Below, one piece after another: positions 17,720 through 26,386 of a DNA stretch of 64,000 nucleotides. Positions within the stretch are counted from its first letter, which is position 1. Each line of letters begins with the position of its first letter. The notes under the pieces were generated by a model that saw only the letters and a list, made by a program, of their open reading frames with translations, did no database searches and was not told the origin of the DNA. Origin of the DNA: Kaistella montana (GTDB taxonomy: Bacteria > Bacteroidota > Bacteroidia > Flavobacteriales > Weeksellaceae); the NCBI RefSeq assembly GCF_024436175.1, contig NZ_JANFQP010000003.1, positions 62,001 to 126,000 of the forward strand. The letters run 5' to 3'. The position numbers were made by a program, and so were the translations under genes.

Positions 17720-18052
17720 ATGCAACGCGCCATTATTTATTTCTTCGCCGGAATCGTGATCAGTTTTCTCCTGAATTATTTTCTTTTGGGAAGCCAAGGT
17801 TGGGCGCTTGATCTATATTATGCGGTTGCGTTTGGTGCGGCTTGGGGAACTGCTTATTTTCTGGATGATGAAAAATTCACATTGGTACAAAAACTGGGCA
17901 TTTCGTTTCTTGGGATGGTAATTTTGGTTTTGGTTGGTACTTTCCTCTTTGATTTGGAGAAAGCAGTACCTTCAGTGATTAAATTCTCGATGGTTTATGT
18001 TGCTTATTATGTCTTAGCAAGTTTCAAAAGCTCGAAATCTTTAAGAAAATAA
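17720..18052 (+). CDS. Small four-helix membrane protein
   Basis: A 110-residue protein that is almost wholly membrane-embedded, with helices at about residues 4-22, 29-48, 56-78 and 84-104 and a short basic tail (KSSKSLRK). No catalytic motif and no family I recognise. I start at the ATG at 17720, since the in-frame extension back to 17615 has poor coding character, overlaps the divergent gene's start and contains the promoter. No terminator is seen before the ribosomal promoter 120 bp downstream. Confidence 0.6.
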   Translation: MQRAIIYFFAGIVISFLLNYFLLGSQGWALDLYYAVAFGAAWGTAYFLDDEKFTLVQKLGISFLGMVILVLVGTFLFDLEKAVPSVIKFSMVYVAYYVLASFKSSKSLRK

Positions 18053-18169
18053 TAAGAGATTTAGAGAAAACTGTACTCATTACAGAGAATAAAAGCCTTA
18101 ATAAATCCATCATTTTCAAAACATTAGGATAATCTTTCCTAAAACATTTTCTGTTTCAAAAAAAATCTT

Positions 18170-18177
18170 TACCTTTG
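18170..18177 (+). promoter_or_regulatory. -7 box of the rplM operon, followed by a small leader hairpin
   Basis: TACCTTTG, 48 bp before the rplM start. A small hairpin (CCCT at 18182 with AGGG at 18190) begins just downstream and would be the 5' end of the leader. Whether it binds L13 is not known. Confidence 0.6.
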
Positions 18178-18224
18178 CACACCCTATTTAGGGAAAATTA
18201 TGTTTAATCGTTAAACGAAAAAGT

Positions 18225-18680
18225 GTGAATACATTAAGTTACAAAACCGTTTCAGCTAACAAAGCTACCGCTAATAAAGAATGGGTTGTGGTAGACGCTG
18301 AAGGACAACCGTTAGGAAGACTAGCATCTAAGGTTGCAAAGATTTTGAGAGGAAAGCACAAAACGAATTTTACGCCTCACGCAGATTGTGGAGATAACGT
18401 AATCGTTTTGAATGCTGGGAAAGTAACCCTTTCCGGGAACAAGTGGGCTGACAAGACTTACATTTGGCATACTGGTTATCCAGGTGGTCAAAAGTCAATG
18501 ACTGCTCTTGAACTTCAGAAAAAAGATTCTTTAAAAGTATTGGAAAAATCTGTAAAAGGAATGCTTCCAAAAAACAAATTGGGATCTCAATTGTTTACTA
18601 ACCTTTATTTATATGAAGGAACTGAACACAAACATGAAGCTCAACAGCCAAAAGTTATTAATATTAACGAATTCAAATAA
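18225..18680 (+). CDS. rplM: 50S ribosomal protein L13
   Basis: Early-assembly protein of the large subunit, 151 residues. Family marks: [16 protein letters not shown] near the N-terminus, [11 protein letters not shown], and [11 protein letters not shown]. The start is GTG (18225). A short ATG reading frame of only four codons lies just upstream at 18200 and is probably chance. It leads the rplM-rpsI-rpsB cluster, 5 bp before rpsI. Confidence 0.97.
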   Translation: MNTLSYKTVSANKATANKEWVVVDAEGQPLGRLASKVAKILRGKHKTNFTPHADCGDNVIVLNAGKVTLSGNKWADKTYIWHTGYPGGQKSMTALELQKKDSLKVLEKSVKGMLPKNKLGSQLFTNLYLYEGTEHKHEAQQPKVININEFK

Positions 18681-18685
18681 TTAAT

Positions 18686-19072
18686 ATGTCAATAGTTCAT
18701 AAAATCGGAAGAAGAAAAACTTCTGTTGCAAGAGTTTATGTGAGACCAGGTTCTGGGGTGATCACAATCAACAAGAAAGATTCTAAAGAGTATTTTGGTA
18801 CTGATGTATTGGTTTACAAGATCAACCAGCCATTTTTGTTGACAGAAACTGCAGGTCAGTATGACGTGACAGTGAACGTTTTCGGAGGTGGAATTACAGG
18901 TCAGGCTGAAGCAATCAGACTTGGAGTTTCTAGAGCTTTATGCGAAATCAACGAAGAATTCAGATTATTGCTAAAACCTCACGGCTTGCTTACAAGAGAC
19001 GCGAGAATGGTGGAAAGAAAGAAACCAGGTCAGAAAAAAGCGAGAAAGAGATTCCAATTCTCAAAACGTTAA
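18686..19072 (+). CDS. rpsI: 30S ribosomal protein S9
   Basis: Small-subunit head protein, 128 residues, whose basic C-terminal tail reaches the P-site tRNA. Marks: [17 protein letters not shown] at the N-terminus, [19 protein letters not shown] in the middle, and the family ending [12 protein letters not shown]. Normal length. It follows rplM by 5 bp and is separated from rpsB by a 182-bp spacer holding a heptamer array. Confidence 0.97.
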   Translation: MSIVHKIGRRKTSVARVYVRPGSGVITINKKDSKEYFGTDVLVYKINQPFLLTETAGQYDVTVNVFGGGITGQAEAIRLGVSRALCEINEEFRLLLKPHGLLTRDARMVERKKPGQKKARKRFQFSKR

Positions 19073-19084
19073 TCAAACAGATTC

Positions 19085-19154
19085 AAGATACGAGACGCGA
19101 GATTCGAGACTTTCAAAAATCTTTATTCTTGGTTCTTGGCTCTATTATCTAATC
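19085..19154. repeat. 7-bp-period inverted array between rpsI and rpsB
   Basis: Ten consecutive 7-bp units fill 19085-19154. The left arm has AAGATAC at 19085 and then GAGACGC, GAGATTC and GAGACTT in 7-bp steps. After one A-rich unit the right arm has TCTTTAT (19120), TCTTGGT, TCTTGGC, TCTATTA and TCTAATC. Each right unit keeps TCT where the left keeps AGA, so the second half is a drifted reverse complement of the first. The unit (RAGANNN) is the same as in the rpsN-rpsH spacer. Confidence 0.75.
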
Positions 19155-19254
19155 AAAAAAATGCCCCGTTTAGTTTAGCACCCAAACTCTTCTCCCATCT
19201 AAAGAAAAGTTGATTGCGAAAAAGCGGAACGTAAACTAAAAACAAAAAAGCGAC

Positions 19255-20022
19255 ATGGCAAAAGCAAATGTTAAAGACCTTTTAGAGGCAGGTGTACACT
19301 TCGGTCACATGACCAGAAAGTGGAATCCAAATATGGCTCCATACATTTTCATGGAGAAAAACGGTATTCACATTGTAGACTTACATAAAACAGCGGTAAA
19401 ATTAGACGAAGCTTGTAGCGCTTTGGAAAAAATTACTTCTGCTGGCAAAAAAGTTCTTTTCGTGGCTACAAAGAAACAAGCGAAAGAAGTAGTTGCTAAA
19501 TATGCAGCTGACCTTAATATGCCTTATATCACTGAAAGATGGCCAGGTGGAATGTTAACAAATTTTGTTACCATCCGTAAAGCTGTTAAGAAAATGAACC
19601 ACATCGATAAAATGAAGAAAGATGGAACTTTCGAAACTTTATCTAAAAAAGAAAGACTTCAGGTAGATCGTCAAAGAGCTAACCTTGAGAAAAACTTAGG
19701 TTCTATTTCTGACATGGTACGTCTTCCATCAGCACTTTTTGTTGTTGATATTATGAAAGAACACATCGCGGTAACTGAAGCTAAAAAATTGGGAATCCCT
19801 GTTTTCGCTATCGTTGATACGAACTCTGACCCAAGAAAAGTAGATTTCGTAATCCCAGGAAACGATGATGCTTCTAAATCTATCGATATGATCTTGAGCG
19901 TAGTTTCAGGTTCTATCAAAGACGGATTGTCTCAAAGAAAAGCTGATAAAGAAAAATCTAAAGAAGAAGGAGAAAAAGTATCAGCTGATGCTGATGCAGA
20001 TTTCGACACTGCTGCAGAATAA
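19255..20022 (+). CDS. rpsB: 30S ribosomal protein S2
   Basis: Small-subunit protein of 255 residues; it joins the 30S late and bridges S1 to the ribosome. Marks: LLEAGVHFGHMTRKWNPNM, PYITERWPGGMLTNF and DTNSDPRKVDFVIPGNDDA. The C-terminal tail (from about residue 235) is acidic and low-complexity (EEGEKVSADADADFD). A 21-bp terminator stem follows, and tsf, usually the next gene, is absent here. Confidence 0.97.
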   Translation: MAKANVKDLLEAGVHFGHMTRKWNPNMAPYIFMEKNGIHIVDLHKTAVKLDEACSALEKITSAGKKVLFVATKKQAKEVVAKYAADLNMPYITERWPGGMLTNFVTIRKAVKKMNHIDKMKKDGTFETLSKKERLQVDRQRANLEKNLGSISDMVRLPSALFVVDIMKEHIAVTEAKKLGIPVFAIVDTNSDPRKVDFVIPGNDDASKSIDMILSVVSGSIKDGLSQRKADKEKSKEEGEKVSADADADFDTAAE

Positions 20023-20032
20023 GATTTTATCT

Positions 20033-20080
20033 TTAAAACAAGAAAAGCTCAGATTAATTTCTGAGCTTTTCTTGTTTTAA
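20033..20080 (+). terminator. Terminator of the rplM-rpsI-rpsB operon
   Basis: A perfect 21-bp stem (20033-20053 with 20060-20080), starting 11 bp after the rpsB stop. The T-tract is only moderate (TTTT blocks within the 3' arm), but the stem is the longest in the window. Confidence 0.8.
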
Positions 20081-20493
20081 TAAGAATATAAATACTTCCT
20101 AAAAATAAAAAAGGGGACATATACCAATAATGCTATATGATTGTCAGATAAATATTCAAACTATACGCTGAAATCTTTCCCAACAATACTTTTACTTCAA
20201 ACCTATGAAACTAAATTTTCATGCTTATGATACTGGAGTTTCATGCCTATGATATTGAAGAATTACAACTTATGATATTGGAATATCAAATGTAAATAGA
20301 CTAAGAAGAACAAAGAATTAAAACAAAGTTATCAAATGGAATCTTAATGAAATCTTGTTTTTATATTTTGAGAATTGCTCCCACTCCCTCAAAAAGGTTG
20401 TAGGCTCGATGTAATGGATCCTATTGAATAATGAAAAAAGGAGTTTCTTACCCAAAAAAATTTAAGAAGGGAAATTTGTAAAGTGAAAGCTAC
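20081..20493. other. 413-bp non-coding stretch between rpsB and trmB
   Basis: No reading frame of useful length, tRNA or promoter could be supported here. The one structured part is the 22-bp tandem repeat at 20204-20292. The rest is AT-rich with no clear inverted repeat. It lies where tsf would be expected, so it may be a rearrangement scar. Confidence 0.6.
20204..20292. repeat. Four degenerate 22-23-bp tandem repeats
   Basis: Units begin with TATGA at 20204, 20226, 20248 and 20271. Units 1 and 2 share an ending (TTTCATGC at 20217 and 20239) and units 2-4 share TATGATAYTGRA. One unit is 23 bp, the others 22 bp. There are no spacers, so this is a short minisatellite and not a CRISPR array. 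Confidence 0.7.
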
Positions 20494-21171
20494 TTACTTA
20501 ATTCTAAATTTAATATAAGTAATGGTTTTGCCTTTTGCTGAAAATAATCCCTCGTAATACGTTTTTATTTCTCTTAAAAGCGGCGTTCCTGGCTCGTATT
20601 CCGGTGCTCCATAGATATCGTGATGTGCAGAAATAATCTCATGGCCTTGCCCTTGAAGCAACCCTAAAGTATAACCATGAAGGAATTCTGAGTCAGTTTT
20701 CAAGTGAATGATGCCATCTTTCTTTAAGATTTTTTTGTAACGTTCCAGAAAATCAGGATGCGTCATTCGGTGTTTGGTTCTTCGGTATTTAATCTGTGGA
20801 TCTGGGAAGGTAATCCAGATTTCATCAACCTCATCCTGATCAAAAAAACAATCTACCAATTCGATTTGAGTTCTTAAAAAAGCTACATTATTGAGGTTTT
20901 TCTCAGAAGCTTCTTTGGCACCAAACCAAAATCTTGCACCTTTGATATCAATCCCGATAAAATTTTTTTCAGGAAAAGCCTTCGCCAATCCTACGGAATA
21001 TTCTCCTTTGCCACAACCGAGTTCCAATACGATCGGATTCTCATTTTTGAAGACTTCAGATCTCCATTTTCCTTTTAAAGGATAATTGTTGAGCGCCTCT
21101 TCTCTGGTCGGCTGAAATACATTCGGAAGTATTTTGTTTTCGGCAAATCTTGCCAGTTTATTTTTACCCAT
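20494..21171 (-). CDS. trmB: tRNA (guanine-N7)-methyltransferase TrmB
   Basis: Methylates N7 of G46 in the variable loop of tRNA, using S-adenosylmethionine. The 225-residue protein has the SAM-binding motif LELGCGKGEYSVGLA, the acidic GIDIKGARFW, and the family signature WITFPDPQIKYRRTKHRM, where PDPxxKxRH-like residues contact the target. The tail is typical (TPLLREIKTYYEGLF). Monocistronic, with a -7 box 19 bp before the ATG. Confidence 0.95.
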   Translation of the reverse strand: MGKNKLARFAENKILPNVFQPTREEALNNYPLKGKWRSEVFKNENPIVLELGCGKGEYSVGLAKAFPEKNFIGIDIKGARFWFGAKEASEKNLNNVAFLRTQIELVDCFFDQDEVDEIWITFPDPQIKYRRTKHRMTHPDFLERYKKILKKDGIIHLKTDSEFLHGYTLGLLQGQGHEIISAHHDIYGAPEYEPGTPLLREIKTYYEGLFSAKGKTITYIKFRIK

Positions 21172-21189
21172 TTCTTATTCAAAATCGTG

Positions 21190-21197
21190 CAAAAATA
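21190..21197 (-). promoter_or_regulatory. -7 box of trmB
   Basis: Reverse strand reads TATTTTTG, 18 bp upstream of the trmB ATG. Confidence 0.5.
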
Positions 21198-21469
21198 ACC
21201 AAAAATATAGACTTTATAGCTATTTTAAACAAATTAAAATTACAGAGTCTTCAATTCTCCCAATTGAGAAATGATTGTTTTTTACTTACAGCTACTACCA
21301 TTTGCTTGACATCTCTTACTCCATTTACTTACAATTTTCCTTTGAAATTTATTCTTGTAGAAAGGTTTTCTATGAAGCAACGTAAATTTTTATTAAAATT
21401 CCTTCAACCATAGGTCCGAAGAATTGATGACATTGCATAATTCAATATGAACTTTAAATACTTATAAAT

Positions 21470-22261
21470 TTATTGTGTATTTTCGATTAAATGTGAGTTC
21501 CGAAGGCGACGTTGGTAAATTGGAAGATATTTTTCGATGTAAATCGCTACAGATTCATAATTATTCTGTTGAATATAAGGCAACAAACTCTCGGACGTAT
21601 AAACAAACTGCAAGAAATTATCGATGAAACTGGTTGGGATTTTCAAGTTGGTAAAGTATTCATCCCCATAATATTTTCGGATGTTGGCTACTGCAACATT
21701 CATTTTTTCATATTGGTTCGCGCGTTCCTTCTTTTTCCGATCGCCCGAAAGAATGTCATAAATACTCTCTAAACTAAAAGTAAGTCCACCGCCAGAAAAA
21801 CCAGCAACAGGAAGTTGTGGTGGTGTCCCATCACCTTTAGGAGCCGGCAAACCAATCATTTTCTGCAGTGCCATTGTTTTTTCTCCCGTTTTCAGGGAAC
21901 TTACATCTTTTCTTAGATTTCCGGTAGGTTTAAATTTATTAATTACCACTTCCTGAATATCGTAATATGCGATTTTGAGTTCCACGAAATTATTAGCGTT
22001 CTCTAAATTTTCCGCTGTTACGGTAACATCTTTTCGATCGGTAACGATGGAGGTGAAACGAATGATATCTCCTGGTTTTGCAGGAATTTTGAAAGCACCG
22101 AAATAATCGGTGTAAACGGTCTTGTGAGCGGTAATATTGGTTACATACACCTGATTGAGATAGTACACAGAATTGTCTCTGATAATAATTTCTCCGGAGA
22201 AAAACTGGGCATGAACCTGTGTTAAAACAAACAGTGCAACAAGTAGAAAAAATCGTTTCAT
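21470..22261 (-). CDS. Exported carboxypeptidase-regulatory-like domain protein
   Basis: A 263-residue exported protein: signal peptide (residues 1-18, ending VHAQ), then a CarboxypepD_reg-like beta-sandwich at about residues 20-100 (DYFGAFKIPAKPGDIIRFT, VELKIAYYDIQEVVI), the same module that opens many TonB-dependent receptors, here without a barrel. The C-terminal half (about 110-263) is helical and charged, with KKKERANQYEK. Function unknown; it acts in the periplasm or at the outer membrane. The roughly 300 bp between it and trmB hold nothing I can identify. Confidence 0.7.
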   Translation of the reverse strand: MKRFFLLVALFVLTQVHAQFFSGEIIIRDNSVYYLNQVYVTNITAHKTVYTDYFGAFKIPAKPGDIIRFTSIVTDRKDVTVTAENLENANNFVELKIAYYDIQEVVINKFKPTGNLRKDVSSLKTGEKTMALQKMIGLPAPKGDGTPPQLPVAGFSGGGLTFSLESIYDILSGDRKKKERANQYEKMNVAVANIRKYYGDEYFTNLKIPTSFIDNFLQFVYTSESLLPYIQQNNYESVAIYIEKYLPIYQRRLRNSHLIENTQ

Positions 22262-22269
22262 ATAGGAGG

Positions 22270-22277
22270 CAAAAGTA
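22270..22277 (-). promoter_or_regulatory. -7 box of the 21470-22261 gene
   Basis: Reverse strand reads TACTTTTG, 8 bp from the ATG. Confidence 0.45.
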
Positions 22278-22459
22278 AATCAAATTTTACACATTCTACG
22301 ATGAATAAAGGTTTTGCCGTGGTTAAAGTTTGGTTAAATAGTTTCTATAAATGTTAAATAATCTTAAACGTTGGTTTAAAATTATTTAGAACAAGATATC
22401 AGTGATTTATAAGCATTTCTCAGACTTTTTTTTAAAAGAAAATCTTTGGAAATAGCATA

Positions 22460-22488
22460 GAAAAATCCCCGGTGGTATTCCGGGGATC
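22460..22488 (-). terminator. Terminator after the metalloprotease gene
   Basis: An 8-bp GC-rich stem (22465-22472 with 22480-22487) with a 7-nt loop; the reverse strand continues into a short T-run at 22461-22465. Confidence 0.85.
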
Positions 22489-22509
22489 TATTATTATTGA
22501 AAATGTGAT

Positions 22510-25476
22510 TTATTTTTTGATGAATTTCACTTTTTCTACTTTACCGTTATCTTCTACAGAGATGATGTACACCCCAGATTGTAGTTTAGAAACCTGAACT
22601 TTGTTGTCTGCGATTTTTCCTTTAGCAACAATTTGACCAGCTACATTGTAGATGCTGTAAGTTGCATTTCCAGAAACTTTAGAAACATTCAATACGTCTG
22701 TTGCAGGGTTAGGATAAACTTGTGTAGAATTTACATGAGTGTCTCCTACTGCCATATCAGCAATAATTTTTACTGCATAATCTTCTACTTCACCATAATT
22801 GTAAGTATCACAAGGGGTAGTTTGCGCAATATCATATCTAAGAGCAACTCTCATTCCTACAGTTTTATCCCCAGCATAAGAATTAGCAGGAACGGTAAAC
22901 GTATTAGTAACAAGGGTTTTTATATCTGGTGATGTTGAAAGTATAATTTCATCGTCATCAAAAATCCCACTTCTATCAAAATCAATCCATGCAGTAACCG
23001 CTTCATCATACGAAATATCAGACCAAGCTTTAGTAACAGAGATTACGTTATTGGTAGTTCCTTGTTTTAAGGAAACTATTCTTGTCGCATCTGTTGAATA
23101 ATTAGTATAAGTAGAAGCTCCAGATATACTGTAAACTCCAGCTGCACCATCTGCCCTGATTTCCACATTGGAAATATATTCATCACTAGCATCGGTAGAA
23201 GTTAGTTTACAATATACAAGTATATTTGTAGTAAAATCAACAGAAGCAGTATAAGCACCTGTTGTTCCTGAACAAACAGAAGCGACTTGAACATTGTACG
23301 AAGTCTCATCTTCTAAACCAGTAATTGTATAGCTATTTGAGTTTACAGGAACTTCAGTCCAAGTAGCATCAGCTGTTTTCTTGTATCTTACAATATAGGT
23401 AGCACTTGCGATAGCATCCCAAGCTACGTTAGCAGAATTCATACTAACACCAGAAACCGATAAACCTGTAGGAGCAGAACCGTCGCAAGTCATAATTGCA
23501 GAGACAGTAACCGGAGCCACTGCATAGAATACGTTTTCGATTGCAGAAATTCTTACTTTCATTGGGGCGTTGGTTGCAAAAGAAGAGAATCTAAAATCTT
23601 CTGTACCGTCATTTGGTGTTGAAGCTGCTAAAACATTCCAAGTAGCACCATTGTCGGTAGTATAATCAATTTTTACGTTCGCAACATTGAAAGGAGCTGC
23701 ATTAGTTCCTACAACATCCCAAGTTAATGGACCAGCGGCGTTGTTGTAAACTTTAGTAGAAGTAATTTTGAAAGGTCCGTTAGCATGAACAGTAACTTTT
23801 TGGTTTGCACTTTGAGTTTGTTGCTGAGTTACGTCTGCTTTATTATCTCTTACAGTTACCATAAAGTTTGAAGTTCTTGCTACTTTAGAAACGGCTTCCC
23901 AATCCGTATCACTTTTTAAGCTTCCACCTATTACGGTACTCAACTTAGGAAAATATCTTGTTGGACTTGTAGTTGGGCTCCAAGATCTGAAAGAAGGCCC
24001 GTTGGTTAAAGTTCCTAAATTGGTAATGGTGGTAGGAGTAGTCGCATTATCTGCTTGTTCCCAAGTATAAGTTAATGGATCTCCTTCCACATCTGTCGCT
24101 TGAGCAGTAAGTACGAAAGCAGTTTCTTTAGGGATAGTAACATCTGGCATTGCAGTAATTACCGGAGGGGTATTTGCTACAGCAGTTTCAACATCACAAG
24201 TTTTACTTGCCAAATTAGTTTGAACTTGATTGATACTGTAATAATGAAAATAAGCATCAGAGTGCGCTTGAACATCTGTAACTCCTGTGATTCCGGCATA
24301 ACCCATAATGGTTGATCCTGAACCTGGTTCTTGGTTAGTTCCTATACCTTCAAGTTGGTGAGAAAAAGTATGGTTACCACCCAATTGGTGACCTATTTCG
24401 TGAGCAACATAGTCGATATCGAAATTGTCCCCTTGTGGAATTCCGTCTGAAGGTGAAGTAAATCCAGATCCTTTTCCCTTATCTAGGTTTGTAGCAGTTT
24501 CACTAGTAGGCGCAATACAAACACAACCGATACAACCTGCATTTCCACCACCTCCAGTAGCACCAAACAAATGACCTATATCGTATGCATTACTTCCTAC
24601 AGTTCTTGATAGTGTATTTTGTAATTGCAAGCTCCAACCAACTAATTTATTGGAATTACCACTATCTGTACCTATCGTTGCATCGGAATATGGATCGATA
24701 TTTGCATCTATATAAATCAACTGTGGAAAATCTTGAAGTATAAGATGTAACCCAAAATCTTTCTCAAAAACAAAATTACATCTGGTCAATGTTGCATTTA
24801 TTGCAGTCAATGCCCCGGCAACTGTTCCACCAAAATACTGCGTGTATTCGCCGGTCACAGAAATGGCTAATCGTATTGTACGATATTTTTGGTCAGAAGA
24901 TTTATTGAAATCTTTTGGATTGTTGGTAAAGGTTTTACCATTGATGTACAATTTATCAATCTGCTGTTTTGTTAATGGGGCTTCATTTGTTGAACAAACA
25001 AATGCTTTGTCAGATTCAGATTTATTGCTTTTAGGATGTACCCTGTAAACTGATTTTTCTTTGTTTTGAGGCTCTATAAATTCATAATTTCCATCTTTAA
25101 GTATCATCGCTTGGAAATCATTTGGGGCCACACTGAATCTTACATAAGCAGCAGGATCATCAATCCCAACACCTACATAAGAACCCAATTGATAACGATC
25201 AGCAATGGATTTTACTACAACAGGAGCACTATAAACTGCAAATCTTTCAATTTTACCGTTGAGTGTTGGTAGCTTAACTTCTATAGGTTTTGCATTTCTT
25301 CCTGTTTCTTTCGTATTTGCTAAAGTCTGTCTTATGTCATTAATATTCAAAGAATAATACTGCATTACTTCTGTCGACGAACGGATTTTTTCTCCTTGTA
25401 TTGATATTGGACTCCACTGGGAAAGTGCAGCTGTTGACATCAAACAACATAATAAAGAAGTAAAAAATTTCTTCAT
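22510..25476 (-). CDS. Secreted reprolysin-like metalloprotease with T9SS sorting domain
   Basis: A 988-residue secreted zinc protease. Signal peptide (residues 1-19), propeptide-like region to about 190, then a metzincin domain with zinc motif HEIGHQLGGNH (His359, Glu360, His363, His369) and a downstream Met-turn candidate (STIMGYAGITG). Cys-rich CIGCVC lies before the active site. Next come a beta-sandwich with VEGDPLTYTWEQAD, a fibronectin type III domain (about 675-765), a GEVED domain (DFDRSGIFDDDEI, YNYGEVEDYAV) and a type A T9SS C-terminal sorting domain (VYPNPATDVLNV to KFIKK). It should be exported by the type IX system and processed at the surface, to digest outside protein. Confidence 0.92.
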   Translation of the reverse strand: MKKFFTSLLCCLMSTAALSQWSPISIQGEKIRSSTEVMQYYSLNINDIRQTLANTKETGRNAKPIEVKLPTLNGKIERFAVYSAPVVVKSIADRYQLGSYVGVGIDDPAAYVRFSVAPNDFQAMILKDGNYEFIEPQNKEKSVYRVHPKSNKSESDKAFVCSTNEAPLTKQQIDKLYINGKTFTNNPKDFNKSSDQKYRTIRLAISVTGEYTQYFGGTVAGALTAINATLTRCNFVFEKDFGLHLILQDFPQLIYIDANIDPYSDATIGTDSGNSNKLVGWSLQLQNTLSRTVGSNAYDIGHLFGATGGGGNAGCIGCVCIAPTSETATNLDKGKGSGFTSPSDGIPQGDNFDIDYVAHEIGHQLGGNHTFSHQLEGIGTNQEPGSGSTIMGYAGITGVTDVQAHSDAYFHYYSINQVQTNLASKTCDVETAVANTPPVITAMPDVTIPKETAFVLTAQATDVEGDPLTYTWEQADNATTPTTITNLGTLTNGPSFRSWSPTTSPTRYFPKLSTVIGGSLKSDTDWEAVSKVARTSNFMVTVRDNKADVTQQQTQSANQKVTVHANGPFKITSTKVYNNAAGPLTWDVVGTNAAPFNVANVKIDYTTDNGATWNVLAASTPNDGTEDFRFSSFATNAPMKVRISAIENVFYAVAPVTVSAIMTCDGSAPTGLSVSGVSMNSANVAWDAIASATYIVRYKKTADATWTEVPVNSNSYTITGLEDETSYNVQVASVCSGTTGAYTASVDFTTNILVYCKLTSTDASDEYISNVEIRADGAAGVYSISGASTYTNYSTDATRIVSLKQGTTNNVISVTKAWSDISYDEAVTAWIDFDRSGIFDDDEIILSTSPDIKTLVTNTFTVPANSYAGDKTVGMRVALRYDIAQTTPCDTYNYGEVEDYAVKIIADMAVGDTHVNSTQVYPNPATDVLNVSKVSGNATYSIYNVAGQIVAKGKIADNKVQVSKLQSGVYIISVEDNGKVEKVKFIKK

Positions 25477-25499
25477 AAATTATTTATTAGTGATTTATT

Positions 25500-25507
25500 C
25501 AAAAGTA
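25500..25507 (-). promoter_or_regulatory. -7 box of the metalloprotease gene
   Basis: Reverse strand reads TACTTTTG, 23 bp before the ATG. The rest of the 250-bp upstream region is very AT-rich. Confidence 0.5.
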
Positions 25508-25668
25508 GTTTTTTTCAATCGTATTTCAAAATTTTAAAAACATAATAATTAAGTTATTTAACAACAAATTCACCAACAAAACAAATATTAAATATATACT
25601 TTATTTAAAAAAGAACTTATTTAAGTAACAATCTATTATTTACCCTTAAAGAATTAAAATTTTGTAAA

Positions 25669-25695
25669 TAAAAAAACTCGCAAAAAATTGCGAGT
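25669..25695 (-). terminator. Terminator of the rlmD-DUF6452-DUF6048 operon
   Basis: An 8-bp stem (25676-25683 with 25688-25695) with a 4-nt loop, running into a T-tract on the reverse strand. Confidence 0.85.
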
Positions 25696-25726
25696 GAATT
25701 ATTCATTGCATAACAAGTTATCTTTC

Positions 25727-26386
25727 TTAAAAAGAATAAGCAATATTCCAAGAGAATCCGACATTAAATTTCGCAGAACTTTTCCCGAAACCGGGAACAA
25801 TCATCGGTTTGATATCATCTTGTGTTGTAGAAAAAAGTAAATATCTTGGTTGCGCCGTAACATCAATATAAAAAGGACTTTCAAACAACTGAACGCGCCC
25901 ACCAACCGTCGCTTCAATCCAATATGAGCTTTGTGATGACGCAGGAAAAGCCACCGAGGTTTCGCTTCCGCCGAAACCACGAACCGGAACCGCTTTGTAT
26001 TCCTGATTATAAAATGAACCCGCTAATTTTCCGCCGGCGTAGAAACCATTTAATGGATTTTCTTTGTCGTTCGCCAACATATAAAATGCACCTAATTTTA
26101 AAAAAGGACCATTTACAGAAGCATCGTAACCATTTTTCTGGTAAATATTTTTTTCAAAACCCGCTTCAGCAGCTGCATGAACATTTTCGCTGATTCGCGA
26201 AGACACAAATCCCTGAAACAATTTTCGATCCGAAAAAGCTCCGATTCCGGCATTCAAAACATCAATTCCTACCATAAAATTAGGTTCGTATTTCAATTTT
26301 GTTTTAACCGTATCTTGTTCCTTCTGCGCAAAAGAATTTAGAAACAAAAAACTAAAAAAGAAGGTAAAAATGAGTCTTGGATTCAT
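25727..26386 (-). CDS. DUF6048-like outer-membrane beta-barrel protein
   Basis: A 219-residue exported protein, probably a small outer-membrane beta barrel: signal peptide (MNPRLIFTFFFSFLFLNSFAQ, so I start at 26386 rather than at the ATG at 26416), then alternating strands (FMVGIDVLNAGIGAF, GPFLKLGAFYMLA, YIDVTAQPRYLLF) ending in an aromatic Phe (SWNIAYSF), as barrels do. The order rlmD-DUF6452-DUF6048 is one I recall from other flavobacteria, and I take the family name from that. It overlaps the upstream gene by 35 bp. Function unknown. Confidence 0.65.
   Translation of the reverse strand: MNPRLIFTFFFSFLFLNSFAQKEQDTVKTKLKYEPNFMVGIDVLNAGIGAFSDRKLFQGFVSSRISENVHAAAEAGFEKNIYQKNGYDASVNGPFLKLGAFYMLANDKENPLNGFYAGGKLAGSFYNQEYKAVPVRGFGGSETSVAFPASSQSSYWIEATVGGRVQLFESPFYIDVTAQPRYLLFSTTQDDIKPMIVPGFGKSSAKFNVGFSWNIAYSF

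Noticed and set aside
20204..20292. Tandem repeat as a CRISPR array
   Set aside because: Units follow each other without spacers, are degenerate, and there is no cas gene in the window.
20081..20493. Possible tRNA or small RNA gene behind rpsB
   Set aside because: No cloverleaf, GTTCRA loop or promoter-terminator pair was found.
21172..21469. Short open frame in the spacer upstream of trmB
   Set aside because: It begins within trmB on the opposite strand, has no start context and no recognisable protein character.
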